Below are positions 38,498 to 51,045 of a stretch of DNA of 64,000 nt, piece after piece. Under the pieces are notes generated by a model. The model was not told the origin of the DNA and made no database searches. It saw nothing but the letters and a program-made list of their open reading frames with translations. The position numbers and the translations under genes are program-made. Within the stretch, counting starts at the first letter, position 1. Every line of letters begins with the position of its first letter. Source of the DNA: Glandiceps talaboti (Eukaryota > Hemichordata > Enteropneusta > Spengelidae); the NCBI RefSeq assembly GCF_964340395.1, contig NC_135571.1, positions 1,507,611 through 1,571,610 on the forward strand, given 5' to 3'.

Positions 38498-39095
38498 GGA
38501 AAATAAAGGCATTCTTATGTTCTACTATTGCATGTACCTGTATGCTGACTCGCATGGGACAATACAATTCCATGAGAAGGATCTGCAATGACCAATGAAT
38601 GAGGAACAAGTTTCAACTCAGTGTTTCCTGTAATCAATGTCAATGATGTAAAATCAGTTAATGACTTTCTAGAGGTTTTTGTACTTATTTCTCTCAATTG
38701 CGTATACGTTCCCTTTAAAAAATTCGTGCTTGTGTCGCATATCCTCTTGACACATAGAATTTGACAAACCTGTATAATACCCATTTCAGATCACGTATTT
38801 ACATTTCCTGTAAGGAGATGAATTTCCACCACTTATCTTTCATTTACATAACGAAATTTTCCATCTTCATTACATCACGTGGGTACAATTTGATAATGCT
38901 TTACTTCACTGTTAAAAACGTTACATGAACCGAAATACAATTCCAATTTAATATGACTAATCAGTAAAACCAATTGGAAGTATTATAGGCAATTTGATTC
39001 TGTCGATGTCAAGCAACATCTCTCTTAGACGCATCGCTACCTACCTAACAAAGTTAAGGAAAATTTCGCCTGAGGTTGCAAACGCGATTAAACCA
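38498..39095. other. No recognised feature
   Basis: AT-rich sequence; nothing recognised. Confidence 0.55.
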
Positions 39096-39465
39096 TTTCT
39101 CAAGATCAGAGATACTAGTGGTTTATTTTGTTTTCATTATAGATACACGTGAACCTAGGTATGGTGTTGAAATTCTAGAACAAAACTTGTTAGAATCTTA
39201 CAGTAAACTAGATGAATTTTATGTTATTTTAGCTGGAGATTGCAATTCCCGTACTGGAGATTTACACGATTATATTATTCAGGAGAGTGACTCCTTACAA
39301 TCACCGGGTATGAAACAGATGAATTCACTTTGCATTAGAGACAAAGAAAATAATAGCTTAGGGAGGCAGTTTTTTAGACTTATGCAAGCAACTTGACATG
39401 CATATTTTGAATGGCCGTTTCCCAGGTGATACTGTAGGAAATTTTACGTGTTGTTCTGATTACGC
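39096..39465 (+). pseudogene. LINE endonuclease-domain fragment
   Basis: The frame reads REPRYGVEILEQNLLESYSK, then YVILAGDCNSRTGDLHDYI (usual LAGDFNARTG, the AP-endonuclease-type GD.N motif) and ENNSLGRQFF. After a frameshift it continues as LDMHILNGRFPGDTVGNFTC. This order (ELLEQ.L......ILAGDFNART, G..LL.LC....I.NGR..GD..G.FTC) is the apurinic-like endonuclease domain at the start of LINE ORF2. The fragment is cut by the GGTTCCGGTTAC-family element inserted at about 39462, so that element is younger. It could belong to the same LINE family as 14.3, 21.1 and 23.4 kb, but there is no overlap to prove it. Confidence 0.78.
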
Positions 39466-39790
39466 TCAATTTTAGAATAGTTGATATAGGTAGATTTTGG
39501 TTGTTTTTTGTTTTGGCTTTTTTCATGTTTGAGTGTCTAGTTCAGGTAGTTATGTTTTGAGTTGTTTTCCAGGTGGTCTCTGTGTTGTTTGTTTCTTCCC
39601 ATCAGATGTACAGCCATTACAGATTGGGAGAACAGTATGTCTTTTTAAGTTGACGTCGGTTTCCGCATCCAGTATTTCTTGCGAGACTTCACAATTTTTG
39701 CGATTTTTTTTCTCGAATATGTAAAGAAAGTTTAGGGGTCTGAAGTGAAAAAGTAGGTGGGCTTTGGTAACCGGAACCAAACAATTTTGT
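39462..39790 (-). mobile_element. GGTTCCGGTTAC-family repeat, copy 6
   Basis: Runs from CTGATTACGCTCAATTTTAG through TTTCTTCCCATCAGATGTAC, GATTGGGAGAACAG and CTTGCGAGACTTCACAATTT to GGTAACCGGAACCAAACAAT. It is inserted in the LINE endonuclease fragment. Confidence 0.83.
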
Positions 39791-40219
39791 ATGCCTTATT
39801 ATTTCAAAATTGTGGCCAGTCTCATTGAACTTGGTAGCTTGCCTCCTCCAAACTGCATGCTCATCCTATAAATGATGTAATGCAGTGTCAGATGATATAC
39901 CGTAGCTCCCAACTAACCGTGCAAAGTATAGATCGGTTATTACAGTTTGTAAAATAAATGTAAGATATCTTAAAAATTACATAATCTACAGCTGGTTCAA
40001 AAACTGTAGACAGCTGCTATGTCGTGTAAGATACATGTTAGGTACATGAATACATCCCCAGGTAGAGCATTTTGTCATTTATTTCTCGGTACCTGAAATA
40101 GAATATTACTGCCTAGGTGCATCATAAAAATTAGGATTATCTAGTTTCTTGGCCGACACCAGCCTGCGCTTCACATGTACTAGTAAGGCGCGCGTGTAAA
40201 TAAATTCTATTTTGAACCT
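39791..40219. other. No recognised feature
   Basis: Unique-looking sequence before a minisatellite. Confidence 0.5.
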
Positions 40220-40738
40220 CTTGCACGAGGTAAAATGATATTATAGGTACTGAGAATAAGTCGAAATTCTTCTTCTATTTCGACCTTCTAGCATGAGGTA
40301 AAATGCTATTGCAGGTACTGAGAATAAGTCAACCTTCTTGTTCTATTTTGGCCCTCTAGCATGAGATAAAATGTTATTACAGGAACTGAGAATAACTCCA
40401 CCTTCTTGTTGTATTTTGACCCTCTAGCATGAGGTAAAATGTTATTACAGGAACTGAGAATAAGTCCACCTTCTTGTTCTATTTTGACCCTCTAGCATGA
40501 AGTTAAATGTTATTACATGTACTGAGAATATGTCAACCTTCTTATTCTATTTTGACCTTCTAGCATGAGGTAAAATGTTATTACAGGTACTGAGAATAAG
40601 TCAACCTTCTTGTTATACTTTGACCCTCTAGCATGAGATAAAATGCTATTACAGGTACTGAGAATAAGTAGACATTTCCAATCTATTTTGTACCTCTAAC
40701 ATGAGATAAAATGCTATTACAGGTACAGAGAATTACTG
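40220..40738. repeat. 68-bp minisatellite, about 7.5 copies
   Basis: Unit contains CTCTAGCATGAGRTAAAATG, TTATTACAGG, ACTGAGAATAAGTC and TTCTTGTTCTATTTTGACC. Unit starts at 40354, 40422 and 40490 show an exact 68-bp step. Edge copies are more diverged. Confidence 0.93.
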
Positions 40739-41800
40739 TTGTGGTAATAAATATCTGAATCTAATGAAACATCATTAATATTAATTTGAAGTTCAAAATG
40801 GTGGTAGGGTTTGTATTTTGAGAATCCTTGCCGTTGGATTAAAGCAGATGTTCACCTTTAATTAAATTCAAAATATTACCACATGTTATTTGAACACGGG
40901 TTTCCTCATTACAGATTAAATAATCGAGCCGCCTGTGTATCTCCTTTGAGTAAGGCCGACGACCCATTTGAAGATGTTCGAGGATGAACTAGATTTATGG
41001 CCACATTTTAGTTCGTGAATCACATTACATATTAAAAATCAAAATATCCAACGCATACATTTTGAAGAAGAAAGAAGTAAATTGTGGTTTTGCTTGAATC
41101 TAAGATTCTGAATTTTACAGGAAGCGCCAACTGAAATGAAATCTATGTTAAATGTAGGATATTATGTTTGAAATGAATACAAATAATAGCATATGTAATG
41201 AAAACATTCAACAAATCCATTTTCACTAACCTTCCTTTCATACCTGTTCAAAGAAAAAGTCAGTTAATGTTCATCAAATCGCAAGAGGTTTGATCACACA
41301 ACTGACTGAATAATTACATTTCTGTCTAAACAAACTCTGACCAGAAAATGTACGGTTTTTATTATGTAGTTCAAACGTGGCATCCTTCCCAAGCATACAA
41401 AATGATTCACCTGTTTAGAAAGGTTTTGAATAAACCGTAATAAAGAGACGGTGGCCATTAAAATGCTTCGCCAACTTCTTTCCTACATATTCCCATCACG
41501 TAATCCTTTACTTTTAAAACTAAATCAGAGCTCAATAAAATAGTGATTTAAACTGGCGTATACAATGTTTGACAGTGTTTAATAAACGTGTTTGCAATAT
41601 GTATATAGCCATGGTTCATGCAGCTAGCAGTCATATTTATTTATGTAATGGCATGAGCAACTCAAAGACTTTATCTTTAAAATCAATATCATGCAACTTG
41701 CTATTTTAATATTTTAACATTCGTCTGGTGTATATCAGATACGTGATCTGTCAGTGAACATCCGTTAGCTCGAATTGCTAACTCGTACAAGTATATATGT
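40739..41800. other. No recognised feature
   Basis: AT-rich sequence; nothing recognised. Confidence 0.55.
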
Positions 41801-41863
41801 GTGTACACACAGACACATACACACAGACACAGCCACAGACACATACACACACATATATACATA

Positions 41864-41933
<70 letters not shown>

Positions 41934-41946
41934 ACTCAGTGTTAAT

Positions 41947-41980
<34 letters not shown>
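41801..41980. repeat. (CA)-rich run and two (TA)n tracts
   Basis: A degenerate CA/ACAG stretch at 41805-41855, then TA tracts at about 41867-41930 and 41951-41979, separated by a 20-bp spacer. Confidence 0.95.
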
Positions 41981-41981
<1 letters not shown>

Positions 41982-43084
41982 AGGAATTAGGAGGGCTTAA
42001 GATATAACTCAAAATTTCTCACTGGCTAAATCGGCTAATCAATTTGGAGGTCTGTATGTTCACGTAGAATTTGGCTAGCACTATACCCATATATCTGTAG
42101 AACGACACAAGCCATGATTCATCCGAAAAATTACCGCGCCTCAAATTGCTTCACCTTAGAAGGGGTTTAAGATGTGTTCACATCCTAAGAATAGTTCGGC
42201 AGAGAGATTTGAAAAATTTCCCTAAATTGACATCTGAATAAGTATTGAAATAGTGCATAATAACATATCAAGTGTTGACTATTAACACTTATTTGAGGTT
42301 AAACCACTGCGTTCACATTTGTCTTCGAATCGGTAAAATAAATGTAACATTATTTGTTTTAATTTGCCAAGTCCTTGATACTTGAGTACACAATATGGAC
42401 ATAATATGCAATGTATAGCCAGTCTCAAAAACCACAAAAAGAGTGGAATTAAATTGAACTATATATTAGGTAACATTGTACAGTACTTAACTTGGGTCTA
42501 TCTAGTGTTTAATACTATAGGCATAGTCTCACGTACATTGTGCGACTTGTTCATAAATTTCAATCTGTGAGCTTCAATTGCTATACTATTAATCGTATAT
42601 AACAATCAATGTTAATCTATTAACGAAGTCGTACAGCCTTGGAACAGTAATCAATCGTACATGTTCATTGTATACAGCCGAGGAGAACAAAATCTCCCAA
42701 TCAATCACTCAGGTAGTCATGCCTTAGAACTGTTGATTATACATGAATGAATTCACAGGGGTTTTCATGTAAATGAAGCCTTTTATGGTAGTTTATGTTA
42801 ATAGCTGTCACAAGACTTTGTTTTGTCCGTTAACGTACTTATTTATAAATCACGACAGTTCATGATCCTGACATTCGTATAGTGTTTGTTGGTTTTTGAA
42901 ATTTATCCCTAATGTTTCCTTTTATGCAAGCTCCATTTGATGCAATTCAATGTTGTGGGATTTTACTAAAATAAGTGCAGCCCCAGGCGATGGTGTACTA
43001 TGCTATCACCATTCATTTTGTCATTGGATGAACAGAAATATAATGTCGTTTTATAGAATATCACGTGTCTTAATTCTTGTGTGT
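41981..43084. other. No recognised feature
   Basis: AT-rich sequence; nothing recognised. Confidence 0.55.
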
Positions 43085-43255
43085 ATGTATGTATAATAAT
43101 AACTTTATTCGTCCAATAGATTCGGAAATTTGTTGAATGGTCGCCACAAGAGCAGCGCCCTAGTGCCGAAGAAGCAGGAGGAAACCGGAGTACCCGGGGA
43201 AAACCTGCGTTGTTCGGCAGGGTAAAACTGAGCATCACCCTTCTTACATACAGAC
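43085..43255 (-). mobile_element. SINE-like element with conserved GGAGGAAACCGGAGTACCCG core
   Basis: On the plus strand the core is GGAGGAAACCGGAGTACCCG followed by GGGAAAACCTGCG. From memory, this motif recurs in dispersed repeats of fishes and marine invertebrates. The element probably reads on the minus strand, ending GACGAATAAAGTTATTATTA, a retroposon-like tail. GC content is well above its flanks. No A or B box was confirmed. Confidence 0.6.
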
Positions 43256-45203
43256 CTGATTAATTTTTTAAAAACAAAATCAGCCGAAATGTATGTGGTT
43301 TTAAAAAAAATACATTTATCTATATGGGTATTGAATTCTGATGGAGGCACAGTGTCTAGCGTTTATACACACATTAGACTATTGGGTTTTCGAGACACTT
43401 CAGTAATTCAACAAAAATCTGCAGCATATTTGACAAAAAATGCAATCTCAGTCCTATAGATAAAGTGTGAAAATAACATATCACAAAGTATCAACGAAGT
43501 TATCATATGTCAAACATAATTTGACACTTGGAAATGTATATACAAAGTAGTTGGCATCTTATTTCAAAATATTGAAAATGGTGTCATATAACAGAGACCC
43601 AGTTAAGTAGATTGAAATGTACACAATTGGGAAATTTGACGGTGTTAGATTTAATCCCATTACCAAACCTTTTAACTAGCAAATTAATCATCCGATGTCC
43701 ATTACATTAAAATCAATGTATTAATAAGTATAGGGAGAGTCATTCTTTAATTGTAATATTATCCGTTTACATGATTACTTTTGAGTATATTTGCATATTA
43801 TGAAAGATTGTTATGGAAATTGAAACCTTGTGGTACCCTACAGTGGTTAAATGAAAATTGAGGTGTTCGTATTCAATATTATTCTCAATGCATGTCACGC
43901 ATTTCATGCGTGGTTTCATATTACAATTCAAAGATTGCAAACAGCGTGATATGTTTAAACTTTAAATATCACACACTAGTTTAAACATGAGTAATCCAAC
44001 CTTCTCAACTGATAACCAACAGAGATACTGTGCTTAAAATACAAATGTAAATCCCAGGCAGTAAACCTTCAAAAACTAAATTATACGTTGGACAAAAAGC
44101 AATTTTGTGACGGTACGCTTTAAATGTTATCAATATTACAGTAAATGCACCCCGATGTTTATTAAATTGATATATTTAAAAACCATGTATAGTGCAAGTT
44201 TTACAACATTATATTAAAAAAAATCCTGTTTTAATTAAGATATAGTTGTCATGTTGAAACACTCACTTCGAATATGCTGAGTATCGTGTGCCAATGTCAA
44301 GTATCATACCATCTCTCATATTCAGTTTACACTTATAGAAAAGTGGTTAAATTTGCGTCTCTGCGTGTCTCGCTAATTAAGAGAGAAATATAAAAAGTGT
44401 TTTACCTATCTATCCTTTCCCCTACCATTTACAAAATGAAGATCCCCCCCCCCCGTTTTTTGATAGAGACGGAATAAATCATACAAAATGAAATAGACAT
44501 GTTTAAGACTCCACTGTCTCCAGATTTAATAATATTGAAAGCTTGAACAACCACTATCATACTTCCTTAAGTAACGATGGGATCTAACTTTGATCTTCTT
44601 GATGTAGATATTCCCTCAAGCAACAATGGTGTATTTCTCATTACTATCACTATCATCCATGCGAACAGGTATCATCAAATGTTGCTCTTTGACGGAAACC
44701 CCATTTCCAATAAAAATGTTAGCTGGTGATATAAAAGTTTACGACTTGCATTCTTAAATGTCCACACCACTTTAAGTTTTTTCACATACGAGCAATTTAC
44801 TATCGATCCCTAGGGGGACATCTTGGTAATAAAACTATTTATTGTCAGTTGCCTTAATAAAGTTATCTGGCTTTACTTATTGTGGTTTTTTTTGCATAAG
44901 TTTATCATATTATATATTTCCCAGGTGTAAAGTCATCTATCATTTGTTCATATTCATACTTTATATTCAGAAACGAGAGACGACAACGTATATTTTGTAA
45001 ATACGTGAAATAAACTGAAGGTGAGGTATTAATAAACTGCTGGTAGGGAAACTATGAATTCTAATTGACATAGGTGAGTTCAGGTTTAGATAAGTATTTA
45101 TTTTGAAATAGTCAAAGTTTCAACACTCCTTTCATACAATGCTCAGGTGAAGGATTGATTCTGTTCCAAACTGACAAACACAAAACATAACATTTCAGAA
45201 AAC
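43256..45203. other. About 1.9 kb with no recognised feature
   Basis: Only a C run near 44448 stands out. Confidence 0.55.
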
Positions 45204-45392
45204 ATGTATTTTGTATTTCAACATTACATGCGTACAATTAATTTTGTATTTTGTATTCAACATTACATGCGTACAATTAATTTTGTATTTTGTATTTCAA
45301 CATTACTTTCGTATCATTAATTTTGTATTTTGTATTTCAACATTACATGCGTATCATTAATTTTGTATTTTGTATTTCAACATTACATTTGT
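45204..45392. repeat. ~40-bp minisatellite, about 4.7 copies
   Basis: Unit contains TTTTGTATTTTGTATTTCAA then CATTACATGCGTACAATTAA. Copies differ by ACA/ATC changes and a one-base deletion. Confidence 0.92.
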
Positions 45393-47435
45393 AGACTTTG
45401 AGAGAAATGCCTTAGACATCAATACATGCTACACCATCCTTTAAGTAGTTTGTACGTGCCCTTTTTTCTAATCCTTCTTACAATGAAGTGACACTGGGTA
45501 TAATAACGCTGTAACGAGTCTAGCCTTGGCCCTTCCCAAACATCCTTATTTTCATTTGATCACATAAAACACTTTGAATCAGTTTTTTTAAGATTAAGGA
45601 GTAAAAATCGATAATTGTCATTTCGGTTGTGAAAGTAAATGTCTACAGAATCTTTCAAAGAAATATTACTGAATAGAACGATACTGAACAGTTAAATTGT
45701 TTTCATAGAAACTATTTGATGACATTTGTGTCTCTTCCTTTGAGATTTTTTGGGAAAACATTTTAAAAGATCAAAGGTCTCTTTTGTTCGTATTCATATA
45801 TTTATCTTCAAGACATTCTCACAATTCTGAGAGTACTTGAAGAAAATGTAGCAAAATGTCGCAGCGAAGGGTTATGTCCACACATATAATGCATAGCATG
45901 AATTGGTGGCAAACTTACCAACAATAAAGATCTTGCAATTTATCTTAATTGAGGGTTTGAAAACTGTAAACTGTGCGCTTCTGGCAAACCATAGAAAACT
46001 CTATAATGGATGACGAAGATCTACGTATAAAGAAGTCTAACGAGCGACTAGAAGTGATGTGCAGACTTCCAAAAATGACAGTTTTGCTGTACATTACGGA
46101 ATTTATGCAAATTGTGCTATACAGAAATCACTTTAAACTTTGAGGTATAACTACAAACGCCTAAAGACGTGATATTTTACATCCCTATTACTAACCTACC
46201 GTGTAACCACACGTGGAACGTGACAATTACAAAGGAAATGTTTATTGCCGTTCAACGTAATATGTCTACGCACACTGTATAAATTCGCAGTATTAAATCT
46301 TATAGTTGTCTGACCATATGACCTGATGTATGTTTGTACGTTTCTAGCCGTATAAATTAGTAACTAGTTATCACCTTAAAACACTACGTTTACTGTATTT
46401 CTTTGAAGTATGAGTAAATATACATTTCACATTTTAGTAGCCAAATTTATATTCAAATGTGTTTATTAAATTTCGATCTGTGGATTACCATAGGAAGCGC
46501 CTGGGATATAAACTATGTAAACGTTTTGGTGTTATTTTTTTTTTACAAAAACCCACAATTAAATCCGTTCTTAGTTCACACCACGGAGAAACATGAGGTA
46601 TCAGCGTACACAAACATTTTAACTAGCGGTCAAAATAACGCAAATGTAGAATTCAGTGTGACCGCATAGTACACAGTAAGTTAACTCTATGGGAATATAA
46701 ACGTTTGTCGATTTCTCAGACTCTAATTCCAAATTTCCTTCATCATTTTATATGGAAAGTTTGGAGAGATTATAAATTTAGAGTCTTTGATTTTGAGGGA
46801 AATTGGACATCCCGGCACATTCTATCTTAATATTACTTTTAATAATAAAATAGTGATTGGTGTTACCTTGGAATATTATACGTTTACAAATAGTCTTTTG
46901 GCTGTTAAAGTAAATGTTCCGATATTTAATTATTAAATTTTCCATTTGTAGTGTATGCATTGAAGTATCTACGTTAAAAAAACAAAGAAAAACTTCAGGT
47001 AAGACTTTCAATCGTTTGCTAAAACGACCGCGGATTTGATGCACCATGAACAGTTTAAAAATAGGTATACAATTATATAAAGACCATCGTTCTGAATGGA
47101 TGAACTGAGTTGCTGAATCAATCGTTCATCACCTTGACTAGTATATGCCACAACAGAAATGTTTTTTTTTTTCCAAATTGGATAATGAATATTTTAAATT
47201 TGTATGATAAGTCCATTGTCAATTCGTAGAATAGTGTGTACGCCGTGGGATTCGTGTTGGCATTGTATCTTTGCAACGGATGGGATATACAGATATGTTT
47301 GAAAATTTTATTTTCGCAACTAGTTGAATAATTTAGTTTGTCAAATCAAGTCCTTATCTACTATACTAATATGAAAATTGACATTTCAACTATTCAGTTT
47401 CATCTTCTCACATACTCCACCATTAGGCTTCATAA
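45393..47435. other. About 2 kb with no recognised feature
   Basis: Short frames at 46457-46669 (+) and 46778-47047 (-) have no family resemblance. Confidence 0.55.
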
Positions 47436-47730
47436 AAGAATTGTGTGGTTCCGATTACACTCGATTTTAGAATCGGTGGGGTAGGTAGATTTTTTATTTT
47501 TTTATTTTTTTCATGCGTGAGTGTCTATTTCAGGTTTTCCATTCTTTTCCAAATGGTCTCTGTGTTGTTTTTTTCTTCCTATCGGATGTACAGCCATTAC
47601 AGATTGGAAGAACAGTTTTATATTGTCTTTTAATGAAGTTGACCTGTCTCGTGAGACTTCACAATTTTTGTTTAGGGTTGGCAGTAAAAAGTTAGGTGGG
47701 GTCGGGTAACCGGAATCAAATAATTGTTTT
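47436..47730 (-). mobile_element. GGTTCCGGTTAC-family repeat, copy 7
   Basis: Starts AATTGTGTGGTTCCGATTAC, contains TTTCTTCCTATCGGATGTAC, AGATTGGAAGAACAG and CTCGTGAGACTTCACAATTT, and ends GGGGTCGGGTAACCGGAATC. Both inverted ends are visible. Confidence 0.85.
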
Positions 47731-48320
47731 GTTTAGTCCATACAAGGTAATAGCAAGGTGGAAGCTCACCTACAACTGTCAGCTCTCATGCAAAGCTTAA
47801 TGACTAGTTACATTTTAGACAGCTCTGTTGTTCACGTTGTTGTTGCATATTCATCAATAACCGAATTTTGGCCTTTTTACCACTTGTTAAAGTATAGTTT
47901 GAAATTTGTGAGCCTGATGATTGAGATTAGCATGCATCAATACATTCACCATGGAGTGTGAAATAAATAAAGGCAACGGTACGATTAGCTTTAACGCCCA
48001 CTTCCCTCCGTAGGCGACGTCGGAACTAGACTCGTAGTTACATATTAATGGGTCTACACTTTGGTATTGCGTTGACGTTGGATATTATTTGATTCTTGAT
48101 TGTTTGTTTGTTAGAACGTGTCGAAAAAGATTAAATAGTTACAAACGTTGCAACTAAACGACGGTACATTCTCCCACTATATTTTCTTTAAACTGAGATG
48201 GCTTTGCTTCAATGATAAAGCGAATACATGTTTTCTATACCGTTCAATTGTATATAGCTTGGAAATAGAACATATAAACTTTAGTAGTGAAAATTATGGC
48301 AATTTTTTGGATTAATTCTC
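47731..48320. other. No recognised feature
   Basis: AT-rich sequence; nothing recognised. Confidence 0.55.
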
Positions 48321-48640
48321 AAAGTTGGGATTTAGCATTTATTTTGGATTTTTAATTCATAAAACAATGTTATCGTGGCTTCCTATGATTCATAAAACAA
48401 TTTTATCATCGCTTTCTACTTGAAAAATCAACGTGAAACAACATATGCCAAGTCCTTTCTTGTAACTCAATAAATGACAAAAGACAAACTTTTTACACAT
48501 TTCTTTATTCTCTTTGCAATGTATTGAGTTACAAACACAGATTTGGTCTATGTTGTTGCATATTGCTTTCTCAAGTAGGAAACCATGATAAAATTGTTTC
48601 ATAACTTAAAAATTCAAACTAAATACCAAATGCTCATCCA
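48321..48640. mobile_element. Fold-back MITE, full copy
   Basis: Long imperfect arms. The left has TTTTTAATTCATAAAACAAT, CGTGGCTTCCT, GTGAAACAACATATGCCAAG and TTGTAACTCAATA. The right has the complements in reverse order: ATTGAGTTACAA, CACAGATTTGGTCTATGTTG, AGGAAACCATGATAAAATTG, CATAACTTAAAAATTC. Related copies lie at 56955-57220 and partly at 35012-35125. It has no coding content. Confidence 0.83.
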
Positions 48641-50815
48641 TATGGACACTTTAAAAAAGAACTTGCTGAACAATTACATCTCTTTGTAATAAACATCTAG
48701 AGTAGGTATAATCACGTATATTGTCTGTAGATCCTGGGGTAGAACCAGAATCATTAGAGACTATGCTATTGTATGACTTACGTACGTAAAGAAATCTTGG
48801 AAAGTAGTCGATACATTTACAAGATCTGAATACATACATACATACATACATACATATCGCCAATTAAAACTAGCATATACTGAATTGAAAAATACGTGCA
48901 TGTATTTCTAGTTTGATGATTAAAAAGAAGCAAATTTTTAAACATATCTCGGTGCTTTTGATATTATCCCACGCGCACTTACCTGTTATGTAAAAATACT
49001 CGACTTTACCGATTGATTCTTTTTCAATTATGTAAATTGTAAAATCTAAAGCTGTAACTTTTCACGATCATTGATTTATTCTCTTGTTTTGCATATATCG
49101 CCACGGGTTTCGGTAATATATCTTACAATCGCCTTTGGCTGGGCAGGATGTCTATAGACTCATTGAAATATAGCTGATAGCGTTCTAGAACGATAAGTTC
49201 TCCGATCGCTTGTATAATTCGACTCCAAGGGGGAATTGTATCGTAAATGAAGTCAGAAATTGGAATGATAGTGCACAAATGTATCACGCTGATGTACATT
49301 TATAGATAGCTCGAAATGTAGACAGACATAAGCTACCAACTCCTTCTGGGACTTTGGGTGCAATGTTTAATACATTGCACGTCAAAAATCAAAGCTGGAA
49401 TTTCAGCCTTGCTATCTTTAAGAGTCATGTAATCTGCCGCTGAAGTTGGTATAACTCGTTATGTATTGCACTTTACATCCTCAATATTTAAACTGCGTGA
49501 CAATGTACTTGCATGTTACAAACGGTAAACGCGACAATATTTATAATCGACCAGTGCCTTTAAAAAATGGATGTTGAAACCGAAGCTAATACAGAAAGTC
49601 CAATTTTAAATATCTCATAGATAAAGAAAAAGTCCACGAATTTGAGTGATGTTAACTTACCTTCATAAAACAAATGGAAGCAAAAAGATATAGTATGTAA
49701 AACATTTTGTCAATATCAAGTGTTGTCGTTACATATCCAACGATTTGTGCTGGGCAGGATAGATGCCAGTTTTGTAACACTCCCTCGAGAATTGCCTATC
49801 TTCGCAAGTTGTTCGCTTGGGACAGCCACTCTTCAGGTGTACGTTGTACAGAGATGTCAATATCGTCCCTGTGTGTTGGTACATATACAAGTGTTTGATG
49901 TCAACGCAGCCAACCTGTATGAGTACTCTAGAATAATGATGAGCATTGGAACATTCCATCATCTCTGTGGGGTGGCTCCATGTGGGATTTTTGAGAACGC
50001 AAATTAATGTTTATTTGCTTCTTTAATGCAGAATATGGTTATTACGACTAAGGTTACCATGACGACGTCACTGTTCGCGGATGCTGACAGCATTCCAACG
50101 ACACGATTGCACCATGTTATCCAGTCTCATTACTGTGTATGAGAACGAAGGATAAATGAATCTAAAAATATTTCCAGTCACAGAACTTAGTGTAATCGCA
50201 AAATTAATGCTGGCACTTTGGGATGATAAAATACAATGTTTGTATACTGTATGAATAGATCTAATGTTTCCGCTAGCTCAGCAATCCTCTTAAGAATATT
50301 GTCCCGTCTATTGGTGAGTCGTGATCTTTTGTTAGGCATTCAGACTTGAGTAATATTTCTTTTCTTAAAGCTCGGGTCTTGACCTAAAATTACTCCGCTC
50401 ACACTAAACTAATTTGCATAATCGTCGTTTGTGGTCTTAATTTCCTCAGTCATTATTGTGACGCCAACTGGTTTTATGCCAAAAATAGCAAAACTGTTAC
50501 GATTTCTACAATATTCGATAAAAAACATCACTACTGTAATGTTGGATTTGATGTTGTAAGCTACCTTAAAGAACATCCTTCCAATTAAGGCGAAACTTTA
50601 CACAAAGAGACACTCGTGATGTGGTCATCGGATGTTATCATGCAAATTGCAGCAATTCAAGAGACGTAATCCGAAATATCATCCAAGCGTGACGCATTTC
50701 TGCACGCACATGATAAATTGCAAATTCCGTGACGATAGGATAGGATAGCGTTGTAAGAGCTTTTAGATTTACAAAGTAAAGATATTTAGTCTTAAATCGA
50801 AACAACGTGAAGAAG
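48641..50815. other. About 2.2 kb with no recognised gene; small (ATAC)n
   Basis: An ATAC run lies at about 48830-48856. Overlapping frames at 49707-50007 show no known domain. Confidence 0.5.
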
Positions 50816-51045
50816 AAGACAATATAATATTATGATATGATATGATATATGATATGATATATGATATAATATAATATAATATAATATAATATAATATAAT
50901 ATAATATAATATAATATAATATAATATGATATAATACAATAATTTAATATAATATAATGTAATATCATATCATATAATATCACGCAGTATATAACATAAC
51001 ATAACATAACATTTCATAACATAACATAACATAATACAGAACATA
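50816..51045. repeat. (ATAAT)n-type pentanucleotide array with variants
   Basis: ATATG units grade into ATAAT units and end in CATAA units, so the array changes motif along its length. Confidence 0.93.

Noticed and set aside
40220-40738. Regular direct repeats considered as a CRISPR array
   Set aside because: Units are contiguous 68-bp minisatellite copies with no unique spacers, in a eukaryotic context. The same holds for 63074-63840.
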